Part shown: piece by piece, positions 35,530 to 44,140 of the stretch | How the letters are laid out: each line of letters opens with the position of its first letter | How positions within the stretch are numbered: position 1 is the first letter of the stretch | Assembly: GCA_017547385.1 (NCBI GenBank) | Contig: JAFYPU010000006.1 | Span: 142,896-206,895, forward strand | Reading direction: 5' to 3' | Origin: Bacteroidaceae bacterium | GTDB taxonomy: Bacteria > Bacteroidota > Bacteroidia > Bacteroidales > Bacteroidaceae | DNA length: 64,000 nucleotides | Program-made: the position numbers and the translations under genes | Notes under the pieces: model-generated | The model's input: the letters and a program-made list of their open reading frames with translations, nothing else | Told to the model about the DNA's origin: nothing | Databases searched by the model: none

Positions 35530-36042
35530 ATGAAAGATTGGGATTTCAGATACGATTTGCTGCCACTGAAAGACAAGCTCTTTCGGTTGGCTTATCGCAT
35601 CACCCTCCACACCGCCGAAGCCGAGGACATCACGCAGGACACGCTCATCCGCGTGTGGAACAAACGGCACGAGCTGGAAGACGTTCGCTCGTTGGAGGCC
35701 TATTGCCTCACCGTGTGTCGCAATTTGGCCAATGACCGACGCGAGTTGCACGAAGCGCAAAACCTTTCGCTCGACGGCACCCCCTGCGATGCGCCGGACA
35801 ATGCCGACGAAATCGACAGCCGCATGGAACGCGACGAACGCCTGCAGTGGGTGCACCGCCTCATGGCAAAGCTGCCCGAAAAGCAACGCGCCATCCTTCA
35901 CTTGCGCGACATCGAGGGGCACTCCTATCACGAAATTGCCGACATCCTGGGCGTGAGCGAGGAACAGGTGAAAGTAAACCTCTTCCGTGCCCGCCGGTGG
36001 ATCAAAGAACAATATGAGAAAATCGAGAATTATGGACTATAA
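35530..36042 (+). CDS. ECF-type RNA polymerase sigma factor
   Basis: 170 aa. Region 2 is KDKLFRLAYRITLHTAEAED followed by ITQDTLIRVWNKR (about 15-50). Region 4 is KLPEKQRAILHLRDIEGHSY and EIADILGVSEEQVKVNLFRA with a helix-turn-helix (about 115-155). There is no region 1 or 3, which defines the ECF group. The stop lies 11 bp inside the next gene, a membrane protein with anti-sigma-like layout, and DUF4252 follows, so this is a compact stress-response or envelope-signalling unit. Target promoters are not identifiable from the window. Confidence 0.92.
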   Translation: MKDWDFRYDLLPLKDKLFRLAYRITLHTAEAEDITQDTLIRVWNKRHELEDVRSLEAYCLTVCRNLANDRRELHEAQNLSLDGTPCDAPDNADEIDSRMERDERLQWVHRLMAKLPEKQRAILHLRDIEGHSYHEIADILGVSEEQVKVNLFRARRWIKEQYEKIENYGL

Positions 36043-36538
36043 ATACATCGAGCAACTGCTGGAACGCTATTGGGATTGCGAAACTTCCGTCGAGGAAGAA
36101 CGCATCTTGCGCGACTTCTTCGCACAAGCGGAGGTGCCGGCACATCTGGCTGTTCACAAGTCGCTGTTCGATTATCAGCGAGCCGAGGCCACAGTCGGCC
36201 TTTCCGATGATTTCGATGCCCGTGTGTTGGCACAGGTGGAGCAGACAGAAACAGCTGTTCGCGCTCGCCGCCTCACACTGAGCCGTCGGTTGCGTCCGTT
36301 GTTCCGTGCTGCCGCTGCGGTGGCCATCGTGTCGCTGTTGGGAATGGCGGCACAACATTCTTTCAAGCGTTCGGCAACGTCCGAAGGCTGGGACTACAGC
36401 GTGGCGGGCTATTCCGACAGCTACAGCACGCCCCAGGCCGCGCTCGATTCCTGCATCAAAGTACTCGAATTCGTGCAGGACGGTCTGAAAACGGCTGTGG
36501 TCGACTCGGCACACTCTTCCAAAATCTCCGGAAAATGA
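36032..36538 (+). CDS. Anti-sigma-factor-like single-pass membrane protein
   Basis: 168 aa from MDYKYIEQLLERYWDCETSV. A cytosolic N-terminal helical part (EEERILRDFFAQAEVPAHLA) comes first, then one transmembrane segment at about 88-108 (LFRAAAAVAIVSLLGMAAQ), then a ~60-residue periplasmic tail. This layout, and its position overlapping an ECF sigma gene, fits an anti-sigma factor. There is no HxxxCxxC zinc motif, so it is not a ZAS-type anti-sigma. The function is inferred from context. Confidence 0.7.
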   Translation: MDYKYIEQLLERYWDCETSVEEERILRDFFAQAEVPAHLAVHKSLFDYQRAEATVGLSDDFDARVLAQVEQTETAVRARRLTLSRRLRPLFRAAAAVAIVSLLGMAAQHSFKRSATSEGWDYSVAGYSDSYSTPQAALDSCIKVLEFVQDGLKTAVVDSAHSSKISGK

Positions 36539-37008
36539 GGAAAACCGTCGTTCTGACCCTCCTCCTTTGGATCACAGCCATGGCCGCACAAGCCCAACGC
36601 GAGCAGGATTTCGCTTCGCGCTTCATGGGACTTTATGGTGAGGAAGCAGCACTCTCGTGCCACACCGTGAGTCCGTCCATGATGGGACGCATCGTTCCTC
36701 TGACCGGTGATAGTTTGCCCGCCCTGCGACAGGTGCTTTCGCAAATCAAGAGCATACGTGTGGTGATGCCCACGGCCGAAACCGAAATGCCCAATCTGAA
36801 GGACAAAGCCTGCCAATTGGCACTCGATAACCGCCGCCGCTATAAACCCTATGCCGAAACCGAAGAACGCAGCATCTATCTGCGAAAACGCGGAAAGTAT
36901 GTGGTGGAATTTGTGATGATTGCAGGAAAACCAACCTCAGGTTTTGCCGTTGTTAGCATCACCGGAAATATGACAGAAGACTTCTTCAGCGAACTGATGA
37001 AGATTTGA
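36535..37008 (+). CDS. DUF4252 secreted protein
   Basis: 157 aa. Signal peptide MRKTVVLTLLLWITAMAAQAQ. The mature part contains SRFMGLYGEEAALSCHTVSP and a C-terminal VVEFVMIAGKPTSGFAVVSI characteristic of DUF4252, often found with ECF sigma operons in Bacteroidetes. ATGA overlap with the upstream gene. It may be the regulated or sensing output of the sigma/anti-sigma pair; biochemical function unknown. Confidence 0.75.
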   Translation: MRKTVVLTLLLWITAMAAQAQREQDFASRFMGLYGEEAALSCHTVSPSMMGRIVPLTGDSLPALRQVLSQIKSIRVVMPTAETEMPNLKDKACQLALDNRRRYKPYAETEERSIYLRKRGKYVVEFVMIAGKPTSGFAVVSITGNMTEDFFSELMKI

Positions 37009-37166
37009 CAAAAACAAGAATACAACAGAAGCAAAGATACATGAAGACTGCCTCGAAACGCGAGGTTCACAGGTAAACCAACCATTGTACTATTAAAACA
37101 CCCGAACGGGCGCAACGTCTGCCAACGCCGCCTGAAATCGTCCGGTGGGGCGATGCAAAGATAAAC

Positions 37167-37197
37167 GGGGGAGCCTGCCACTGCGGCAAGCTCCCCC
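37167..37197. terminator. Bidirectional terminator between the sigma operon and the B12 operon
   Basis: 13-bp stem with one G-U (37167-37179 with 37185-37197), 5-nt loop. Plus side continues TTATCTTTT, minus side GTTTATC. Serves both convergent operons. Confidence 0.75.
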
Positions 37198-37232
37198 TTA
37201 TCTTTTACAATAAATTCGGCGATTTTATCGAA

Positions 37233-38327
37233 CTATTTGAACACCACGGCAAAGGGATGCGAACCTGCATCGTAGCGTTTCACCAAACTGCCGTCGGGGG
37301 CATAACGATAGACGTAGCCCGGTGAATTGTAGTCGTAGACACTGCGATCGCCGGTGACGTAGATGTGTCCGTCATCGGGGTTTACGAAAATGCTAATGGG
37401 AGCAGCAGGAAGATCGTTGAGCGACAAGAGATTTTCCTTGAGCACAGCGCCTGTTTCGCAACTGTAAGCCCGATAATTCAGTGTGCTTTCGTTGGTGGTG
37501 TAGTTGGTATAGTTGTAAATGGTGTACAGCGTGTTTTCGCGCACGGCAATGCTTGTGGCGGGAACGAAAGTGCTAGCCGAATTGTCGGGAGTGATTTTCC
37601 ACACTTCGGGCTTCACTTCCGTGGTTCCCATGCCGTAGTTGCCTTGACACACAGCGAAGATATTGCCTTGTGCATCGGCTTGCACGATGTTGGGATTCAT
37701 TCCGACGATGATTTCAGCCTGTTTTGAGAAGTCGGACGTGTTTACGCGCACCACGCGAAAGCCGTTGGCATAGTCGTTGGCGTAGTTGTAACCATCGGAA
37801 ATCGCTACGTAAACGCTACCATTGGCACTGCAGACGCCGGCAGGGTTCGGCCCCACTTCCAACCGCTTGGCATCGGCTTCGAGACTGAGTGTGTCGATGC
37901 GGGCAAGGTAGCCGTCGTTGCACGAAACGTACACATAGCCGTCGGCAGCGCAGATGCCTTCGGGCGAGGGCATGGCAATTTGTCGGACAATGCGTCCGGA
38001 GGCAGCGTCGATGCACCAAACGAGATTGCTGCCGTACATGGCGACATACAGACGCGAACCATAGACCACACCGGCCTGTGGCGTGTCGCCCAACTGCACT
38101 CCGTTGGCTTGCAGGAACAATCCGGAAGTGTAGGCATCGGTGGAGAAATCAAGAAAATCGAGTGTGCCGGCAATGCCATCGTACATGTTGCCTTGGTTAA
38201 GCACAAAGGCACCGTCAGCACCGGTGGTTGTGGGTTGGGAAGGTGGGAGCGACGGTTCGTCGTCGGCACAGGCGTAGAAGTTCAGGGCTGCCAGCAAAGT
38301 GATGAGGGCAAGTTGGAGCTGTTTCAT
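37233..38327 (-). CDS. BtuG-like beta-propeller surface lipoprotein
   Basis: 364 aa. Lipoprotein signal with lipobox FYAC (C20). The body is a seven-blade YncE/DUF5074-type propeller: GSRLYVAMYGSNLVWCIDAA, GYVYVSCNDGYLARIDTLSL, GSVYVAISDGYNYANDYANG and GHIYVTGDRSVYDYNSPGYV. Bacteroides BtuG proteins have this fold, sit on the cell surface, bind vitamin B12 with very high affinity and lie next to BtuB. Here it follows btuB by 76 bp under a cobalamin riboswitch, so cobalamin capture is well supported by context. Confidence 0.85.
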   Translation of the reverse strand: MKQLQLALITLLAALNFYACADDEPSLPPSQPTTTGADGAFVLNQGNMYDGIAGTLDFLDFSTDAYTSGLFLQANGVQLGDTPQAGVVYGSRLYVAMYGSNLVWCIDAASGRIVRQIAMPSPEGICAADGYVYVSCNDGYLARIDTLSLEADAKRLEVGPNPAGVCSANGSVYVAISDGYNYANDYANGFRVVRVNTSDFSKQAEIIVGMNPNIVQADAQGNIFAVCQGNYGMGTTEVKPEVWKITPDNSASTFVPATSIAVRENTLYTIYNYTNYTTNESTLNYRAYSCETGAVLKENLLSLNDLPAAPISIFVNPDDGHIYVTGDRSVYDYNSPGYVYRYAPDGSLVKRYDAGSHPFAVVFK

Positions 38328-38403
38328 AGTGTTTGGGTGTTTTTGAGTGAATGTTAGGCGTGAGTGCTCACTATGTTTGAAAATCGCGATTTACTTTTAA
38401 GAC

Positions 38404-40413
38404 TCAGAGGTTGGCGCGCAGTGTCAGCTTGTAAGCCCGTCCGGGCATGGGGTAGCGTCGCACAATTTCGTATTGCGTGTTGAGTGCATTGATGAGGTCG
38501 GCGCGGAGGTCGAGGCGCAGTTTCCCCAAAGTGAAGGACCGATAGAGCGCAAATCCCAGTTCGGCGTAGGCCGGCAGGCGCGTGTCGGGCAAATGCTCGT
38601 GAGTGCTGTAGCGTTGGCCGGAAGCGGTGCAGCTGATGCTCAGGTTGACCCAGGGATTTTCGTAAGCCACGGCCGTGCTTCCTGCGTGGCGTGGCATGTA
38701 GGCCGGTTGCTTGCCGTACGAACCCGAAGCAGGGTCGGTGCGGTCGGTGGCGCATTGCAGGGTGTAGGCAAGGGTGAGAAAAATGTGGTGCTTGTCGTGG
38801 GCTCTCCACCGACTGTCGGCCGAGAGTTCCAGACCGCCGCCGCGCACACGTCCCATGTTGATGGTGCGCCACACATAGAGGTTGTAGGGGATGGAAGTGA
38901 TTTTGTCGTCGATGCGATTGTAGTAGCCGTCGGCGGTGAGGCGCAGCGAGGGCCACCATGTGCTTGACGGTGCGGCCGAGAGCGTCAGGCCTGCGCCCAG
39001 CTGCCGTGTGAGTTCGGGCCGAAGGTCTTGCGAGCCGAGGTGATAGTAGTAGGCCTCGGTGAAGGTGGGCACGCGAAAGCTCTCCTTATAATATATGCGT
39101 GTGTGGAGCGTTGTGCCATGATTGTCCTTCAAGGCCTTCCACACGACGGAGGCTTCGGGCGTGAGGCGGTGTGCATCGCGGGCGGCGGTGATGCCGTCTT
39201 TCGTTTTGTTGAAATAGAGGCTGCCCGTGAGGCGTGCCGTGGCTTTCAGCGGTCCGGCTTCGTAGCGCAACGAGAGGGCTTGCAAGAGGCTGTGGCGTGC
39301 GGCATGCGAGCCTGGCATGTTGCTGTTGATGTTTTGAAAGGCATAGTCGGCGGCATAGGCTGCGTTCCAACCGTTCGTGCCCCAACTCGCACCGCCTGTG
39401 GCATACCATTCGCGTTGTGTGTAGTGCTGCCGTGAGGCTCCGCCCGGATATTGCGGATGTATGTCGGCATAGCGTGAGGTCTGCCACTGGAACTTGCCGG
39501 CGGCAAAGGCCTGCCATGCATTTCTGCTGTATTTCCACATGGTTTGTGCTGCGGCTTCCTCTTCCTCCAGGTGCTCGTTGTTGTTTTCGGTGTAGAGCAC
39601 CACTTGTCCCGGCAGCCGGCGGTGGTTGCTGTAATAGGAGGCCTTGGCTGTGAGCTGTGAGTGCGTGAAGCGGTGCAGCAGGTTGGCTTCGGTGCTCCAC
39701 ACCTGCATGTTGCTGTTGGCTCTGCGTTCTTGTGTGGTCTGTGTTCCGTTTTTCAGGGTAAAGGGATAGTCGTTTCGGGCGTGGAAGAAGTCGCCTCCGA
39801 TGCTCACTTGCGTGCGGCTGCCGGCACTTTGCGTGAGCCGGAATGTGGGGTTCACCATTCCGAACGAACCTTGCGAAAGTGCAGCCGCGAGGTGTGTGCC
39901 TTTGCGCAGCGGAGCAGTGCCGACGGATTGCAGTTCGACGGTGGCCGAAGCGATGTTGCGCACCGGTGTCAGCAGACGGTCGCTGCCGGCCACGGTGAGC
40001 GTGATGGATGAGAGGTTGTCGAGGTGAAAACGACCGATGTCCGTTTGTCCCTGACGGGCGTTCGACACGGCCAGTCCGTCGTAAGTAACGGTGGTGTGCG
40101 CTGCACCGAGTCCGCGCACGGAGACAGTTTTCAGTCCTCCGGCTCCGCCATAATCGCGCACGTTCACGCCGTTCATGCGTCGCAGGGCGTCGGCGGTGGT
40201 GGTGATGGCCATGCGTCGGAAGGCCGTGCTGTCGATGCGCCGTGCCGGAACGGAGGATGAAATGCCGGCCGGGCGGCGCGAGGCTGCAACGCGGGCTTCC
40301 GACAACTGCAGACTGAGGCTGTCGGTGGGCTGTTGTGCCAATGCAGAGGGGCTACAAAGACAGACAACGGCCATTGCTGCAACGGCAACAATGGAGCGAA
40401 GATTTTGCTTCAT
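38404..40413 (-). CDS. btuB: TonB-dependent outer-membrane receptor, vitamin B12 (BtuB-like)
   Basis: 669 aa from MKQNLRSIVAVAAMAVVCLC; the frame starts at 40443 but that leader lies in the riboswitch region. After the signal peptide, the plug domain shows TADALRRMNGVNVRDYGGAG, VSVRGLGAAHTTVTYDGLAV and SNARQGQTDIG. The barrel runs to a C-terminal RAYKLTLRANL. The first ~60 residues include the TonB-box region (EARVAASRRPAGI). It imports cobalamin, handed over by the BtuG-like lipoprotein. Expression is controlled by the riboswitch at 40450-40665. Confidence 0.92.
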   Translation of the reverse strand: MKQNLRSIVAVAAMAVVCLCSPSALAQQPTDSLSLQLSEARVAASRRPAGISSSVPARRIDSTAFRRMAITTTADALRRMNGVNVRDYGGAGGLKTVSVRGLGAAHTTVTYDGLAVSNARQGQTDIGRFHLDNLSSITLTVAGSDRLLTPVRNIASATVELQSVGTAPLRKGTHLAAALSQGSFGMVNPTFRLTQSAGSRTQVSIGGDFFHARNDYPFTLKNGTQTTQERRANSNMQVWSTEANLLHRFTHSQLTAKASYYSNHRRLPGQVVLYTENNNEHLEEEEAAAQTMWKYSRNAWQAFAAGKFQWQTSRYADIHPQYPGGASRQHYTQREWYATGGASWGTNGWNAAYAADYAFQNINSNMPGSHAARHSLLQALSLRYEAGPLKATARLTGSLYFNKTKDGITAARDAHRLTPEASVVWKALKDNHGTTLHTRIYYKESFRVPTFTEAYYYHLGSQDLRPELTRQLGAGLTLSAAPSSTWWPSLRLTADGYYNRIDDKITSIPYNLYVWRTINMGRVRGGGLELSADSRWRAHDKHHIFLTLAYTLQCATDRTDPASGSYGKQPAYMPRHAGSTAVAYENPWVNLSISCTASGQRYSTHEHLPDTRLPAYAELGFALYRSFTLGKLRLDLRADLINALNTQYEIVRRYPMPGRAYKLTLRANL

Positions 40414-40449
40414 AATGATTAGGAAAATGTTCCCGGTGTGCACCGGTGC

Positions 40450-40665
40450 CCTTCCTCGAAGGCACAGGTCGGAGGAGTGTTGGCAGCGGCAGGTCTTCTG
40501 ACTTTTCCCCGCTCGACACGCCTTCCCGGTGCAGCCGCCATGTGTGTGGCTGACCAGTGGCTCGGTGTGTGTCGGCGAAAATGGGAATTACAGCAGCGGG
40601 ACTGTACGGGACTTGCACCCGTTTCCCTTTTCATCGCGCTCCCAAGGGGAGTGGCGAACCGTTGC
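40450..40665 (-). promoter_or_regulatory. Cobalamin (adenosylcobalamin) riboswitch
   Basis: Read on the minus strand it contains the family core in order: GGGTGCAAGTCCCGTACAGT and CCGCTGCTGTAA (40588-40620), GCCACTGG (40554-40561) and the B12 box AGTCAGAAGACCTGCC (40488-40503). Between the core and the gene, GTGCC/GGCAC (40446-40450 with 40461-40465) can form a small hairpin, a candidate expression platform that hides the ribosome-binding region. It governs btuB and the btuG-like gene. Confidence 0.95.
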
Positions 40666-40670
40666 GTGGG

Positions 40671-40701
40671 CAAAGGTAAGGCAAACACGATGAACAGACA
40701 A
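40671..40701 (-). promoter_or_regulatory. btuB operon promoter (CTTG / TACCTTTG)
   Basis: Minus strand TTG (40699-40701), 20-nt spacer, TACCTTTG (40671-40678). Transcription would start at the 5' edge of the riboswitch. Confidence 0.7.
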
Positions 40702-40747
40702 GGGATGCTGCCGCTTTTTCTTTTCTTTGAAGCGTAATAAACTTTTT

Positions 40748-40870
40748 CGCAGTGCTTCCAAACTTGCCCACAATGCTCATAAAGTATATCCCAAGCCTTG
40801 CAATATATATTTCAAGGCTTGCAATAAATATCTCAAGGCATGCAATATATATTGCAAGGCATGAGATATA
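40748..40870 (+). repeat. Diverged 21-nt-period core array
   Basis: Six consecutive 15-nt cores with 6-nt A/T-rich linkers: CGCAGTGCTTCCAAA, CACAATGCTCATAAA, TCCCAAGCCTTGCAA (40789), TTTCAAGGCTTGCAA (40810), TCTCAAGGCATGCAA (40831) and TTGCAAGGCATGAGA (40852). The last is in the opposite orientation to its neighbour. The linkers of the last four are TATATA or TAAATA. Same design as the nine interspersed elements, but different core sequence. It lies between the divergent btuB and metK promoters. Confidence 0.8.
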
Positions 40871-40930
40871 GTTTTCCTGCGCTTTCGGCGAACTCTTTGC
40901 GCCTTTTGTGATTTTTTATGAAACTCTCCG

Positions 40931-40962
40931 TTGTGTTATGTAGGCGGAAAAGCGTACCTTTG
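40931..40962 (+). promoter_or_regulatory. metK promoter (TTGTG / TACCTTTG)
   Basis: TTGTG (40931-40935), 19-nt spacer, TACCTTTG (40955-40962). The transcript would begin a few nt before the SAM-II-like aptamer. Confidence 0.7.
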
Positions 40963-40977
40963 CAGCCGAAAAGAAGA

Positions 40978-41025
40978 ATGTGGACAGATTTGGCTGCTTG
41001 CAACCACGGTAAAAAATGCTAAAAC
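40978..41025 (+). promoter_or_regulatory. SAM-II-type riboswitch aptamer upstream of metK
   Basis: P1 is GTGG (40980-40983) with CCAC (41004-41007). The loop contains GATTT and the conserved TTGCA (40998-41002). After P1 come GGTAAA and GCTAAAA (41018-41024), the 3' strand of the pseudoknot. Order and spacing follow the SAM-II family (GAUUU...UUGCA-P1'-UAAA-GCUAAA). Downstream, CGTGG and TTGCAA (41046-41058) can pair with TTGCAACCACG of the aptamer (40998-41008), a natural on/off switch. The rest of the 140-nt leader shows no other signal. Confidence 0.85.
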
Positions 41026-41166
41026 ATACGGCCTCAGTGTGCGGTCGTGGCATTGCAAAGACGGGCGTGTGCCCGAAAGTTTTCACTCAGCCTTATCTTG
41101 AGATACCATGTTCTGCCTTCGACTTTCGGAGACAGATTATTTTTTATATATACCAACGATAGAAAA

Positions 41167-42459
41167 ATGGGATACTTATTTACATCCGAATCGGTGTCTG
41201 AGGGACACCCCGACAAGGTGGCCGACCAAATATCGGACGCCGTGCTTGATGAGCTTCTGGCTTACGACCCGAACTCAAAAGTAGCTTGCGAAACAATGGT
41301 TACCACAGGGCAAGTGGTGGTGGCCGGGGAAGTAAAATCCGAAGCCTATGTGGATTTGCAGGAAGTGGCACGTCGCACCATCCGTCGCATCGGCTACACT
41401 CGCGCAGAGTATAAATTCGATGCCGAAAGTTGCGGCATCTTCAGCGCCATACACGAGCAGAGTGCCGACATCAACCGTGGTGTGGAGCGCACCGACCCCA
41501 TGAGTCAGGGCGCGGGCGACCAGGGAATGATGTTCGGCTATGCCAACAACGAAACCGACACGCTGATGCCGCTGCCCCTTTCGCTGGCGCACGACATCCT
41601 GATTGTGCTGGCTGACATCCGTCGCGAAGGCAAGCAGATGCAATATCTGCGCCCCGACTCGAAGAGCCAGGTAACGGTGGAATATGACGACAACAACCGC
41701 GCCGCACGCATCGACACCATCGTGGTGAGCACGCAGCACGACGACTTTATCTCGGCCGCCGAAGCAGGCTCGCAGGAAGAGGCCGACCGCCTGATGCTCG
41801 AACAAATCCGCAAGGACGTCATCGAAATCCTCATCCCCCGCGTTCTCGAAGAGCGTGTTCACACTCCCGAAGTGCGTGCCCTGTTTGAGAAAGGCGAGAT
41901 AAAATACTTTGTGAACCCCACCGGAAAATTCGTTATCGGCGGACCGCACGGCGACACGGGACTCACCGGTCGCAAAATCATTGTCGATACCTACGGAGGC
42001 CGTGGCGCACACGGCGGCGGTGCTTTCTCAGGAAAAGATCCCTCGAAGGTGGACCGCTCGGCGGCCTATGCAGCCCGCCACATTGCGAAGAACATGGTGG
42101 CTGCGGGAGTGGCAGACGAGATGTTGGTGCAGCTGAGTTACGCTATCGGAGTGGCTGAGCCCATCAGTGTTTATGTGAACACCTACGGCACATCTCACGT
42201 GTCGCAGAGTGATGGCGAAATTGCCCGCAAGGTGAGCGAACTCTTCGACCTTCGTCCCAAAGCAATCGAAGAACGTCTCAAGCTTCGCTACCCCATTTAT
42301 GAAGAAACGGCCAGCTATGGCCACGTGGGCCGCGAGCCTCGCATGGTAACGAAAACCTTCTGTGCGCGTGGCGGAGAGCCTCGCACGATGGAGGTGGAAC
42401 TCTTCACGTGGGAGAAACTCGACTACGTGGAACAGGTGAAAGCCGCTTTCGGAATTTGA
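41167..42459 (+). CDS. metK: S-adenosylmethionine synthetase
   Basis: Makes SAM from methionine and ATP. 430 aa from [20 protein letters not shown]; the frame opens at 41047 but that region is leader and riboswitch switch strand. Motifs: GHPDK (13-17), [20 protein letters not shown] followed by [12 protein letters not shown], and [20 protein letters not shown] with [18 protein letters not shown]. The protein is longer than the E. coli form (384 aa), as usual in Bacteroidetes. Product feedback through the upstream SAM-II-type riboswitch is expected. Confidence 0.97.
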   Translation: MGYLFTSESVSEGHPDKVADQISDAVLDELLAYDPNSKVACETMVTTGQVVVAGEVKSEAYVDLQEVARRTIRRIGYTRAEYKFDAESCGIFSAIHEQSADINRGVERTDPMSQGAGDQGMMFGYANNETDTLMPLPLSLAHDILIVLADIRREGKQMQYLRPDSKSQVTVEYDDNNRAARIDTIVVSTQHDDFISAAEAGSQEEADRLMLEQIRKDVIEILIPRVLEERVHTPEVRALFEKGEIKYFVNPTGKFVIGGPHGDTGLTGRKIIVDTYGGRGAHGGGAFSGKDPSKVDRSAAYAARHIAKNMVAAGVADEMLVQLSYAIGVAEPISVYVNTYGTSHVSQSDGEIARKVSELFDLRPKAIEERLKLRYPIYEETASYGHVGREPRMVTKTFCARGGEPRTMEVELFTWEKLDYVEQVKAAFGI

Positions 42460-42487
42460 TGTCGCATCCCTATTGATTGAGAAAGGA

Positions 42488-43063
42488 ATGAAAATCACAG
42501 TCTATAGTGCCTCGAGCGGCCAAGTGCCGGAAGTATATTTGCAAGCAGCCGATGCGCTGGGTTGCGAACTGGCTCAGTGTGGGCACACGCTGATTAACGG
42601 TGCGGGACGTACCGGCTTAATGGGCCGGACGGCAGAGGCGTGTATGCAAGCCGGAGGTAAAGCCATAGGTGTGATACCCCAATTCATGATTGACCAAGGT
42701 TGGCATCACCAAGGGCTTTCCGAAATGATTGTAACCGAGGATATGCACCGCCGCAAGGAAACCATGGCTTCACTCTCCGATGCCTGCATTGCCTTGCCGG
42801 GAGGTGTGGGAACCATGGAAGAACTTCTCGAAATCATCACTTGGAAGCAGTTGGGGTTATACTTGAAGCCCATCATCGTGTTCAACGTAGAGGGATATTT
42901 CGATCCCTTGTTGGAAATGCTGAACCGCGCGGCCGATGAACGCTTTATGAGAGAGCAACACCGCAACATCTGGTGTGTGGCCACCGATGCGGCTGAGGCG
43001 ATTCGTCTGGCTGAGACCACACCGCTGTGGGATAGCAGTGTGCGCAAACTCGCCGCTTTGTGA
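42488..43063 (+). CDS. LOG-family protein (TIGR00730)
   Basis: 191 aa from MKITVYSASSGQVPEVYLQA; the frame starts at 42473. The LOG signature PGGVGTMEELLEIITWKQLG is present, with NGAGRTGLMG in the N-terminal Rossmann-like part and VIPQFMIDQG after it. Family members hydrolyse nucleotide 5'-monophosphates at the N-glycosidic bond (cytokinin-activating type in plants); the bacterial substrate is often unknown. It follows metK by 28 bp. Confidence 0.88.
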   Translation: MKITVYSASSGQVPEVYLQAADALGCELAQCGHTLINGAGRTGLMGRTAEACMQAGGKAIGVIPQFMIDQGWHHQGLSEMIVTEDMHRRKETMASLSDACIALPGGVGTMEELLEIITWKQLGLYLKPIIVFNVEGYFDPLLEMLNRAADERFMREQHRNIWCVATDAAEAIRLAETTPLWDSSVRKLAAL

Positions 43064-43085
43064 AATCAGAATACAACGTAGGGGA

Positions 43086-44117
43086 ATGTGGCAGACGACA
43101 ACAGACAGCTTGCAAGCAGTGGCGCCGGTGGCAGACACCGTGCGCACCGCTGCCGTAGCCGTCAAGCCGCAACGCAAAACGGTTGAACAAATCATACGAA
43201 GTCTTCCAGAGAATGCTACGCCCGCACAGCAGGATTCTGCCGTGCAGGCGTATTTTCGTATCAAGGAATTTGTGTGGACGGACAGCACACGTGGAGATTT
43301 ACCCTTGGGCTCACAAACGTGCGAAGACCTTCTGAAACGCGAAGTGAACCTCTACGAACTTCCGGGGAAGCCTCATTATGATTGGCAGGTTGAAGCTCAA
43401 ATTTACGACCCCCAAGGCATTGCCGGCGACCCGCTTCCTTATCGCTTCCGCTCCGACGATTATGTTTCCGGCATTCTCATTCTGAGTTTCTTCCTTATGG
43501 CTTGGGTGATTGCTCATTCGTGGCATTTTCTTGTGGGAAGCATCAAGGATTTTTTCTATACCCGCGAGCGGGGAAATATGTTCGATTCACGCACTGATAC
43601 AGAGCTTCGGGGACAATTGTTTCTCGTCTTTCAAACCTGTTTCGTGCTGGGACTGCTTTTTTTTGACTATACGCAGGAACGCATGACGGAGGTGTTCAAT
43701 ATCGTGTCGCCTTACCAAATTTTGGGCATGGGTGTGGGCGTTTGTCTGGCCTATTATGTGATAAAGCTCCTGCTATATGAATTTGTCAATGCTGTGTTTT
43801 TCGATTCTCAGAAAGCCACTCGTTGGCGTGAGGCCTACTTCCTGTCGATTTTGGCCATCGGTCTGTTGCTTTTGCCGGTGTCTCTGCTGGTGGTTTACTT
43901 CGATATAGAATTTTCCACCCTCAGCATACTCTTCTTTATGATAGTCATAAGCATCAAAATGATGCTATTATATAAATGTGGAAGCATCTTTTTTAATTAC
44001 AGGTTCGGTGGAGTGCATTTAATTTTGTACTTTTGTGCGCTCGAAATCGTGCCTGCACTTGTGCTGTGGCGTGCTTTGGCTTTCGCCAACAACTATCTGT
44101 TGACTTACGGACTATAG
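43086..44117 (+). CDS. DUF4271 membrane protein
   Basis: 343 aa from MWQTTTDSLQAVAPVADTVR. The N-terminal ~150 residues are soluble (RKTVEQIIRSLPENATPAQQ, YELPGKPHYDWQVEAQIYDP). About seven transmembrane segments follow from LILSFFLMAWVIAHSW to LRALAFANN-like LWRALAFANNYLLTYGL. This matches DUF4271, which is regularly encoded just before uroporphyrinogen-III synthase in Bacteroidetes. The conserved pairing suggests a link to tetrapyrrole or envelope metabolism, but no function is established. Confidence 0.8.
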   Translation: MWQTTTDSLQAVAPVADTVRTAAVAVKPQRKTVEQIIRSLPENATPAQQDSAVQAYFRIKEFVWTDSTRGDLPLGSQTCEDLLKREVNLYELPGKPHYDWQVEAQIYDPQGIAGDPLPYRFRSDDYVSGILILSFFLMAWVIAHSWHFLVGSIKDFFYTRERGNMFDSRTDTELRGQLFLVFQTCFVLGLLFFDYTQERMTEVFNIVSPYQILGMGVGVCLAYYVIKLLLYEFVNAVFFDSQKATRWREAYFLSILAIGLLLLPVSLLVVYFDIEFSTLSILFFMIVISIKMMLLYKCGSIFFNYRFGGVHLILYFCALEIVPALVLWRALAFANNYLLTYGL

Positions 44118-44140
44118 AAAATTACAAAAACTAAGTATAG

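Noticed and set aside
40748-40870. Possible CRISPR array or minisatellite of CRISPR type
   Set aside because: 15-nt cores with 6-nt conserved A/T linkers leave no unique spacers.
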